From positions 52,872 through 116,871 of the forward strand of contig NZ_BMWE01000021.1 of NCBI RefSeq assembly GCF_014651075.1: a DNA stretch of 64,000 nt. The letters are read 5' to 3'. Below, piece by piece: positions 58,017 through 64,000 of the stretch. A program made the translations under genes and the position numbers. The DNA comes from Streptomyces djakartensis. GTDB taxonomy: Bacteria > Actinomycetota > Actinomycetes > Streptomycetales > Streptomycetaceae. The stretch's first letter is position 1. Every line of letters starts with the position of its first letter. The notes under the pieces are model-generated. The model was not told where the DNA came from. It did not search any database and saw only the letters and a program-made list of their open reading frames with translations.

Positions 58017-58796
58017 ATGTCGCGCGACGCCCGCTGGCAGGCGCTGCTGGAACTGCTCGTCGAGCGGGGCCGGCTGGACGTCGAGGAGGCGGCCGCGGAG
58101 CTCGGCGTGTCGGCGGCGACGATCCGCCGGGACTTCGACGGGCTCGCCGAGCAGCAGATGCTGGTGCGCACGCGGGGCGGCGCGGTGGTGCACGGCGTGT
58201 CGTACGAACTGCCGCTGCGCTACAAGACGGCCCGCCACGCCTCCGAGAAACAGCGCATCGCGAAGGCGGTGGCGGACCTGGTCGCTCCGGGTGAGGCGGT
58301 CGGGCTCACCGGCGGCACCACCACCACCGAGGTGGCTCGAGCCCTGGCCGTGCGCGGGGATCTGGCCTCCGGGTCGCCCGCGCTGACCGTGGTGACGAAC
58401 GCGCTGAACATCGCGGCCGAGCTGGCGGTACGGCCACAGTTCAAGATCGTGCTGACCGGCGGGGTGGCACGGGCCCAGTCGTACGAGCTGGTCGGGCCGC
58501 TCGCGGACGGGGTGCTGGGGCAGATCACCGTGGACGTGGCGGTGCTCGGCGTCGTCGCCTTCGACGTCACGCACGGTGCCGCGGCGCATGACGAGGCGGA
58601 GGCCGCGATCAACCGGTTGCTGTGCGAACGGGCGGAGCGGGTGGTGGTGGCGGCCGATTCCAGCAAGCTGGGGAAGCGGGCGTTCGCCCGGATCTGTGCG
58701 GCCGGGGCGGTGGACACGCTGGTCACGGACACGGCGGCCGGCGCGCCGACGGTACGGGCGTTCGAGGAGGCCGGGCTGCGGGTCGTCACGGTCTGA
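58017..58796 (+). CDS. DeoR-family regulator of the SIS-aldolase locus (AgaR-like)
   Basis: A 259-residue regulator. The DeoR HTH spans about residues 1-55 (WQALLELLVERGRLDVEEAAAELGVSAATIRRDFDGL), then RTRGGAVVHG and the DeoRC sugar-phosphate-binding domain with GLTGGTTTTEVARAL and VVTNALNIAAEL. Lys in ADSSKLGKRAFA lies in the sensing site. ATG 58017 has GGAGGG six bases upstream. Divergent from the SIS-aldolase operon, it is its probable repressor, responding to the sugar-phosphate intermediate. Confidence 0.9.
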   Translation: MSRDARWQALLELLVERGRLDVEEAAAELGVSAATIRRDFDGLAEQQMLVRTRGGAVVHGVSYELPLRYKTARHASEKQRIAKAVADLVAPGEAVGLTGGTTTTEVARALAVRGDLASGSPALTVVTNALNIAAELAVRPQFKIVLTGGVARAQSYELVGPLADGVLGQITVDVAVLGVVAFDVTHGAAAHDEAEAAINRLLCERAERVVVAADSSKLGKRAFARICAAGAVDTLVTDTAAGAPTVRAFEEAGLRVVTV

Positions 58797-58969
58797 CAGC
58801 GGCGGCCCGCGGGCGACTGCGAGAGGTGTTCGCAGCGCTTCCCGTCGTCCGCCCGGAGAGCGGGCGCTACGGCGTCTCGGGGTGCCCCTGCCCGAGCGAT
58901 ACGGAGAACTCGGGGGCCGTGCCGTGCGTCGCGGGGCAGGCGGGGCCTCGCGGACACCCCTACCGCCCG

Positions 58970-59057
58970 GGCAGGCGACGTTCACCCGTCGAGGAGCGGC
59001 GTCCGGTGCGTGCCCTCGGCGTGCCGGGCGTCGCGACGGGGCGGAACGTCGCCTGCC
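58970..59057. repeat. Spaced 14-bp perfect inverted repeat upstream of GH15 gene
   Basis: GGCAGGCGACGTTC (58970-58983) and its exact complement (59044-59057) are separated by 60 bases in the 308-base non-coding gap 58797-59104. The gap holds no convincing gene. The right arm ends 48 bases before the GH15 start, a suitable position for an operator pair, but no family is identified. Confidence 0.7.
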
Positions 59058-59104
59058 GCGGCACTAGGCTGGGGCTGAGGCGCCTACCGGGCAGGGAGGC
59101 TGTC

Positions 59105-60940
59105 ATGGGCGGAACGGCACAGGACCGGGGCGCGCCCGGTGTCCGTGGGTACCTGCCGATCGCCGAGCACGGGCTGATCGGCGATCTGCGCAGTGTGGCC
59201 CTGGTGGGGACCGACGGCACGATCGACTGGTACTGCTGTCCGGCCTTCGACGCGCCCAGCGTGTTCGCCTCGATCCTGGACGCGACGCGTGGCGGCTGCT
59301 TCGAACTGGCGGCGACCGTACCGGCCAGGACCAAGCAGTTCTACTTCCCCGACACCAACGTGCTGATCACCCGGTTCTTCACCGAGGACGGCGTCGGCGA
59401 GGTGCAGGACTTCATGCCGGTCGGGGGCGGGCCGGCGGAGGCCGAGCGGCACCGGCTGATCCGCCGGGTGGTGTGCGTGCGCGGCTCGATCCCGTTCCGT
59501 ACCCGCGTGGCCCCCCGGTTCGACTACGGCGCCCGGCCGCACACCGTGCGGCCGGGCGGTGACACGGCGCTCTTCGAGGCGGAGGGGATGGCGCTCGCGC
59601 TGACCGCGACCGTGCCGCTGGAGCCGGACGGGCCGGACGTGCGCGGCGAGTTCAAGCTCTCCGAGGGCGAGTCTGCGGTGTTCGCACTGGACAAGGTCGG
59701 CGGGGATGTGGCGCCACGCCGCTGCGCCCGCACCGAGGCGGAGGAACAGTTCGCGGCGACGGTGGCGTACTGGCGGCGCTGGCTGTCGGCCTCCCGGTAC
59801 AAGGGCCGCTGGCGGGAGATGGTGCACCGCTCGGCCCTGACGCTGAAGCTGCTCACCTACGCGCCGACCGGGGCGATCGTGGCCGCGCCGACGACGAGTC
59901 TGCCCGAGCGGTTCGGCGGCGAACGCAACTGGGACTACCGGTACGTGTGGGTGCGCGACGCTGCGTTCTGCGTGTACGCCCTGCTGCGGCTGGGCTTCAG
60001 CGACGAGGCCGAGGCGTTCATGGACTTCGTGACCCGGCACATCAGCCCGGGCGACGGCAAGCCCTCCGGCCCGCTGCAGATCATGTACGGCATCGACGGC
60101 CGCTCCGAGTTGCCCGAGCGGGAACTGGACCATCTCGAGGGCCATCAGGGATCCGCGCCGGTCCGGGTCGGCAACGCGGCGGCGGACCAGCTCCAGCTCG
60201 ACATCTACGGTGCGCTCATCGACTCGATCTACCTCTACGACAAGTGGGCCAAGCCCATCTCCAGCGACCAGTGGGACGACATGTGCGCGCTGGTGGACTG
60301 GGTGTGCGCGCACTGGGACCAGCCCGACGAGGGAATCTGGGAGACCCGCGGCGGGCGCAAGAACTTCCTGTACTCGCGGCTGATGTGCTGGGTGGCGATC
60401 GAGCGGGCCATCCGGATGGCGCACCGGCGCGGCCTGCCCGCCGACCTGCCGCGCTGGCGGGAGTGCCGCGACACGATCTACCGGCGGATCATGAGACGCG
60501 GCTGGTCCGGGACGCGCCGGGCCTTCGTCCAGCACGAGGACGGGGACGTCCTGGACGCGGCCGTGCTGATGATGCCGCTGACGAAGTTCATCGCCCCGAC
60601 CGACCCCAAGTGGCTGTCGACGCTGGACGCGCTCACCGAGGAGCTGGTCTCGGACTCGCTGGTCTACCGCTACGACCCGCACTCCAGCCCGGACGGCCTG
60701 CGCGGCGACGAGGGCACCTTCTCCATCTGCTCGTTCTGGTACGTCGAGGCCCTGGTGCACGCCGGCCGGATCGACGAGGCGCGCCTCGCCTTCGAGAAGA
60801 TGCTGACGTACGCCAACCATCTCGGCCTGTACGCCGAGGAGATCAGCCACACCGGGGAGCAGCAGGGCAACTTCCCTCAGGCGTTCACGCATCTGGCGCT
60901 GATCAGCGCGGCCTTCAACCTGGACCGGGCGCTCGGCTGA
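59105..60940 (+). CDS. Glycoside hydrolase family 15 protein (trehalase/glucoamylase-like)
   Basis: A 611-residue cytosolic (α/α)6-barrel enzyme. An N-terminal β-sandwich (GYLPIAEHGLIGDLRSVALVGTDGTIDWYC) precedes the catalytic barrel with NWDYRYVWVRDAAFCVYALL near residue 275 and GNAAADQLQLDIYG. The C-terminal GLYAEEISHTGEQQGNFPQAFTHLAL provides the catalytic base Glu. In mycobacteria and Streptomyces such proteins act as trehalases or maltooligosyl hydrolases. The frame opens far upstream; ATG 59105 has GGGAGG. Monocistronic. No signal peptide, so intracellular sugar use is likely. Confidence 0.9.
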   Translation: MGGTAQDRGAPGVRGYLPIAEHGLIGDLRSVALVGTDGTIDWYCCPAFDAPSVFASILDATRGGCFELAATVPARTKQFYFPDTNVLITRFFTEDGVGEVQDFMPVGGGPAEAERHRLIRRVVCVRGSIPFRTRVAPRFDYGARPHTVRPGGDTALFEAEGMALALTATVPLEPDGPDVRGEFKLSEGESAVFALDKVGGDVAPRRCARTEAEEQFAATVAYWRRWLSASRYKGRWREMVHRSALTLKLLTYAPTGAIVAAPTTSLPERFGGERNWDYRYVWVRDAAFCVYALLRLGFSDEAEAFMDFVTRHISPGDGKPSGPLQIMYGIDGRSELPERELDHLEGHQGSAPVRVGNAAADQLQLDIYGALIDSIYLYDKWAKPISSDQWDDMCALVDWVCAHWDQPDEGIWETRGGRKNFLYSRLMCWVAIERAIRMAHRRGLPADLPRWRECRDTIYRRIMRRGWSGTRRAFVQHEDGDVLDAAVLMMPLTKFIAPTDPKWLSTLDALTEELVSDSLVYRYDPHSSPDGLRGDEGTFSICSFWYVEALVHAGRIDEARLAFEKMLTYANHLGLYAEEISHTGEQQGNFPQAFTHLALISAAFNLDRALG

Positions 60941-60943
60941 GGC

Positions 60944-61918
60944 TCAGTGCCCGTGCCCGTGCCCGTGCCCGTCGCCCGGGTGCCCCTGGGGGGTACCCGG
61001 ATCGGCGGCGGTCGCTGCGCCGGCCCGGACGGTGAAGGCCGCCGTGTGGACCTTTCCTTCGTGCTTGAAGTCGAGGAACAGGCGGTAGGACCCGGCGCTC
61101 GGGGCCGTGGCCGTGAAGGAGATGTCCGGGCCGGGCGTGGTCTTCCCGTCGCCGGGTTCGCCGTTGGGGTGGACGTGCAGGTAGGCGAGGTCGCCGGAGC
61201 GCAGGGCCACGAGGTGGCCGTAGGCACCGAGGTAGGGCTGGAGGTTCGTGACGGCCTCGCCGTCGCGCGAGACCTTCAGCTTCAGTTCGCCCGCCCTCCC
61301 GGGGCGCAGGGCGCCTGCCAGCTCGACCTCGTAGCCGTCGGCCCTGGCCGTGGTGCTCACCGGCGGGAGTTTCTCCGGCCGGTACGTGCCGGAGGCGGCG
61401 AGGTCCGCGCCGAGGGTGAGGTTGCGGGCGTCCTTCGCCGCCGGGGTGAAGTCGGCGAAGACGCGGTAGGCACCCGCGCCGGGCAGGTCGACCGGGGTGC
61501 TCCAGGTGCCGTCGGCGGCGCGGGCGGGGTGCAGGTGGCGGTAGGTGACCAGGTCGCGCGAGGCCACGACGAGGTGGAGTTCCTTGTCGTGTTCGCGCTG
61601 GTAGGCGGTGACGGCCCGGCCGCTGCCGTCGCGGACGGTGAAGCGCAGGTCGGCGCGCTGCCCGGCGGTGACACGCGGGGTCTCGAGGTCCAGGGTGTAG
61701 CCGTCCTCGGAGATCTGCAGTCCGCCGGCCGGGGGCGTTTCGTGTCCGGCGTGCCCGCCGCCCTCCTGTGGCCGCGGGGCGGATCCGGTGTGCTCGTCCT
61801 CGTGCTTCGGCGGGCTGCCGGCGGTCACGGGGGCGATGCCCTGGCCGACGCCGTAGGCCGTGCCGAAGGTCGCGGCCAGGACGGCCGCGAAGGTCGTGAT
61901 CTTCAGTCCGGTGTTCAT
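60944..61918 (-). CDS. His-rich secreted metal-binding protein under CsoR control
   Basis: A 324-residue exported protein. An N-terminal hydrophobic segment (TTFAAVLAATFGTAYGVGQG) is a signal or anchor. His/Glu-rich spacers (HEDEHTG, GGHAGHE) and a C-terminal HGHGHGHGH run (final residues) would bind divalent or copper ions. Between them are two β-rich repeats (ISEDGYTLDLETPRVTAGQR..., ARADGYEVELAGALRPGR...) resembling FixH/YtkA-like domains. Directly upstream is a CsoR-type copper operator. It ends three bases from the GH15 stop (convergent). Likely copper-handling; the exact mechanism is unknown. Confidence 0.8.
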   Translation of the reverse strand: MNTGLKITTFAAVLAATFGTAYGVGQGIAPVTAGSPPKHEDEHTGSAPRPQEGGGHAGHETPPAGGLQISEDGYTLDLETPRVTAGQRADLRFTVRDGSGRAVTAYQREHDKELHLVVASRDLVTYRHLHPARAADGTWSTPVDLPGAGAYRVFADFTPAAKDARNLTLGADLAASGTYRPEKLPPVSTTARADGYEVELAGALRPGRAGELKLKVSRDGEAVTNLQPYLGAYGHLVALRSGDLAYLHVHPNGEPGDGKTTPGPDISFTATAPSAGSYRLFLDFKHEGKVHTAAFTVRAGAATAADPGTPQGHPGDGHGHGHGH

Positions 61919-61978
61919 GGCCGACGTCTCCTCGAAGAACGGGCCTCCCGCTCGACCGCGGGGACTCCATTACTGTTC

Positions 61979-62006
61979 ACCATACCCCCAGGGGGTATCA
62001 AGTCAA
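61979..62006 (-). promoter_or_regulatory. Promoter with CsoR copper-repressor operator
   Basis: ATACCCCCAGGGGGTAT (61982-61998) is a perfect palindrome with one central base and matches the CsoR consensus, as recalled, of G-tract arms flanked by ATA/TAT. On the minus strand, -35 TTGACT (complement of 62001-62006) and -10 TATGGT (complement of 61979-61984) are 16 bases apart, with the operator filling the spacer. That arrangement would block RNA polymerase and predicts copper-inducible expression of the downstream gene. Confidence 0.85.
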
Positions 62007-62671
62007 GTCGCCGGGTGCTGAAGGGGCGGTCGGTCGTTGCGCCACACCAGCGTGTGGCGCCAGAACAGGTGGCGGCGCAGGCGTGCGCCGGGCAGGAGCG
62101 CACGCGCCTCGCGGGCAACCTCGGGGAAGGTCATGCCGGGCGGCCGGTTCGGCGCGGTCATCGAAACCGGGCGGGCTGCCCGGCGGCCCCGGTTCTTCAG
62201 CAGCGCCATGACGATGTTGAGCGGGATCGACACGATGCCGAGCAGGTGGTCGACGGGCGTCCGCTCCCTCGACACGCCGACGACCACCAGCGTGCCGCCG
62301 GGCGCCAGACGGTCACGGAAGGCTTCGAGGGCCTCGGTGAACGGGAGATGATGGAGCACCGCGACACAGGTGATGACGTCGTAGGACCGCTCGGGCAGCC
62401 CGGCCGGCGCGTCAGCCACCAGATACGTCACCGGGACCGCCGGCGGAGTCAGTTCGCGGGCCCGGGCCGTGATCGCCGGGTCGGCGTCGACCGCGTCCAC
62501 CCGCCCGGCCCGGGCGGCGAGCAACCGGGCGAGGTCCCCGCTGCCGCACCCCACGTCCAGGGCACTCCCCACCCGAGGCGGCAACCGCCGCAGGATCCAG
62601 GGGTGGAAGCGGGCGTTGTGGTCCCAGGGACGGCCGGCGTGGAAGCGGTCGAGGGCGCGCAGAAGCGTCAT
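62003..62671 (-). CDS. Class I SAM-dependent methyltransferase
   Basis: A 222-residue cytosolic methyltransferase. The SAM-binding motif ALDVGCGSGDLARLLA (residues 38-53) is followed by DAVDADPAIT, VLHHLPF and the GGTLVVVGV strand. C-terminal residues resemble ubiquinone/menaquinone or small-molecule methyltransferases, but substrate is not defined. Its stop overlaps the -35 box of the CsoR-controlled promoter by three bases, so it ends just upstream of that gene. ATG 62669-62671. Monocistronic, divergent from PAP2. Confidence 0.83.
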   Translation of the reverse strand: MTLLRALDRFHAGRPWDHNARFHPWILRRLPPRVGSALDVGCGSGDLARLLAARAGRVDAVDADPAITARARELTPPAVPVTYLVADAPAGLPERSYDVITCVAVLHHLPFTEALEAFRDRLAPGGTLVVVGVSRERTPVDHLLGIVSIPLNIVMALLKNRGRRAARPVSMTAPNRPPGMTFPEVAREARALLPGARLRRHLFWRHTLVWRNDRPPLQHPAT

Positions 62672-62834
62672 GCGCTCAGTTCAGCAGAGGCGTGCGCCCG
62701 GCCTCGGCGCACGGGGTCACCAGGATGAGCCACGGCCGCCTGGGCACTCATGAGGTACCGGCCCACGGGGGCGCCGAGCGTGCGCCCGGCGTGTGCCGGT
62801 ACCTTGCTGGGAAGGCCACTGCGGGGAGAAGCAC

Positions 62835-63536
62835 ATGACCGATCCGACGACCACAGACGCGGACGCCCCCCGTCCGCTCCCGAGCGACGGGAAGCCCGCG
62901 GGCGGACGCGGCAGGCTCCTGACCGCCGTGCTCAGTGATCTCAGGGCTGTGGACGGCGCACTGTACGCGGCGGTGGCCGCCACCCCCACGCCCACCCTCG
63001 ACCGGACGCTGCGCCACCTGTCGCACGCGGCCGACCATTCCAAGATCTCGTTCGGTATCGCCGCCGCCCTGGCGCTGGCCGGGAAACGCCCGCGCCGGGC
63101 CGCGATCGCCGGCGTCGGTGCGATCGCCGTGGCGTCGGCCTCCGCCAACCTGCTCGGCAAGCGACTGGTCCGACGGGCCCGGCCGGACCGGGAGGCGGCC
63201 CGGGTGACGGTCGACCGGCACGTGCCGATGCCGACATCGGCCTCGTTCCCCTCCGGGCACACGGCGTCGGCGGTCGCGTTCGCGACCGCCGTCGGTGTGG
63301 TCCTGCCTCCGGCGGCGGTGCCGCTCGGGGCGCTGGCGAGCGCCGTCGGCTACTCCCGCATCCACACGGGCGTGCACTATCCGGGCGATGTGGCCGCGGG
63401 CGCGGTGCTCGGTATCGCGAGCGCCGCGGCGGCCCTGGCGGCGGGCGCCGCCACCCCGTCGGCGCGGGCGCAGACGCTCCTCGCCGCAGCCCGTTCATGG
63501 CCGCGGATCAGCATCGGTGGCAAGCTGCGGCGGTGA
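62835..63536 (+). CDS. PAP2-family membrane phosphatase
   Basis: A 233-residue integral membrane lipid-phosphate phosphatase. Catalytic motifs: KRLVRRARP (KxxxxxxRP), SFPSGHTASA (PSGH, catalytic His), and SRIHTGVHYPGDV (SRxxxxxHxxxD). About five or six hydrophobic helices flank them. It should dephosphorylate phosphatidic acid, polyprenyl diphosphate or related lipids. The frame opens at 62793, but ATG 62835 (MTDPTTTD) has GGGGAGA upstream. Monocistronic. Confidence 0.9.
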   Translation: MTDPTTTDADAPRPLPSDGKPAGGRGRLLTAVLSDLRAVDGALYAAVAATPTPTLDRTLRHLSHAADHSKISFGIAAALALAGKRPRRAAIAGVGAIAVASASANLLGKRLVRRARPDREAARVTVDRHVPMPTSASFPSGHTASAVAFATAVGVVLPPAAVPLGALASAVGYSRIHTGVHYPGDVAAGAVLGIASAAAALAAGAATPSARAQTLLAAARSWPRISIGGKLRR

Positions 63537-63667
63537 GTTGAGCAGGCGGCGCGGACCCGCTCGAGGTCCTCGTGGAAGGCGCTGCCGAGACGGTTTCCGA
63601 TGGCGCTGAACGTGCCCGCCGTCTTGTGGTTGCGGTAGCCGACGGCGTGCCGCGGCCGCCTGCGGGT

Positions 63668-64000
63668 TCACCTCCCGTTCGTGCGCCGCAGGTCGACCGC
63701 TGTCAGCGCCAACGCCAGCGGCCCCGGGACGAGCAGGGCGAGCGGCACCAGCATCCAGGCGCACGCGGCGGCCGTCGCCACCGCCAGCAGCACCAGGGCA
63801 CTGCCACCCGTGTCTCGCACGGTGTCCCGCCCGGCCGCCCGCAGGGCGGCCGGCCAGTCGGTGAGCGACTCGGAACGCGCACATGCCCGCAGGCCCGCCA
63901 CCAGGGCGGCGGCGCCGATCGCGGCGGCCGCCACCGCGAACAGCGGCGCCCCGGGCAGCCCCGCCCCGGCCAGCGCCAGGTCCGCGGCGACCAGCAGAGA
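63668..64000 (-). CDS. Partial membrane protein, runs off the right end
   Basis: The visible 110 codons are the C-terminus of a minus-strand protein whose start is beyond the window. It continues past GTG 63934 without interruption (LLVAADLALAGAGLPGAPLF before AVAAAAIGAA), so it is longer than a short ORF suggests. Two or three hydrophobic segments (AAAAIGAAALVAGL, VLLAVATAAACAWMLVPLAL) and a basic end (VDLRRTNGR) make it a membrane protein. Family not recognised. Bases 63537-63667 downstream hold a possible remnant. Confidence 0.55.
   Translation of the reverse strand, partial: SLLVAADLALAGAGLPGAPLFAVAAAAIGAAALVAGLRACARSESLTDWPAALRAAGRDTVRDTGGSALVLLAVATAAACAWMLVPLALLVPGPLALALTAVDLRRTNGR

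Noticed and set aside
1..64000. CRISPR arrays, insertion sequences, prophage or an integrated element
   Set aside because: No regularly spaced repeats, transposase, integrase or attachment-site duplication flanking a tRNA was seen. The tRNA-Sec gene is not followed by an integrase.

Overview
The window is high-GC actinobacterial DNA and almost certainly chromosomal Streptomyces. The support is a complete conservon (cvnA-B-C-D), an Rpf-like secreted transglycosylase, a solo β-helix/AAA protein, TerD-type proteins, DUF6643- and Rv1733c-like proteins, GTG starts, strong GGAGG ribosome sites, and long GC-rich terminators without U-tracts. No phage, insertion sequence, CRISPR array or rRNA was seen. 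Two reading frames run off the ends: a probable malic enzyme C-terminus at the left and a membrane protein at the right.

The standout region is about 7.9-17.6 kb. It encodes a membrane-associated molybdenum formate dehydrogenase (iron-sulfur β subunit, NrfD-like membrane subunit, catalytic α subunit). The α gene is interrupted by an in-frame TGA at 10628-10630, exactly where selenocysteine sits in this family. A hairpin with a GGUCU loop follows 18 nt later. Immediately downstream lie selD, a tRNA-Sec gene with a UCA anticodon, selB and selA. The window therefore carries both a selenoprotein and all four components needed to decode it. The tRNA-Sec gene lies antisense over the 3' end of selB, and the SelB stop codon is the complement of the anticodon.

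Left of this (0.8-7.6 kb) are a glutathione-independent formaldehyde dehydrogenase-like enzyme, whose possible product formate would feed the formate dehydrogenase, the Rpf-like protein, a DUF350 membrane protein, and an envelope cluster (MGDG-synthase-type glycosyltransferase, SDR, DMT transporter, polysaccharide deacetylase). Right of it (17.9-25.4 kb) are a DM13 protein, the conservon, an orphan sugar-type binding lipoprotein and a D,D-carboxypeptidase.

From 25.7 to 30.0 kb an MHS-family transporter, a GAF/PucR regulator and a 3-hydroxybutyrate dehydrogenase form a probable ketone-body utilisation locus. From 30.0 to 45.0 kb come a Nudix hydrolase, Lnt, an O-antigen-ligase-like protein, a PH-like membrane protein, an Asp/Glu racemase, an HpnB-like glycosyltransferase, a tandem TerD protein, a MOSC protein, a β-helix/AAA+ fusion and a large membrane-embedded GHSQG hydrolase.

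From 45.3 to 64 kb there are two DeoR regulators. One is divergent from a sugar-phosphate SIS isomerase/deaminase and a class II aldolase. There are also a decayed SRPBCC gene, a Cds1-like cysteine desulfhydrase, a TetR-DUF4865-phosphotriesterase operon with a palindromic operator, F420/NAD oxidoreductases, a ROK regulator, AlkB, an RlmG-type methyltransferase, a GH15 enzyme, a His-rich secreted protein behind a textbook CsoR copper operator, a methyltransferase and a PAP2 phosphatase.
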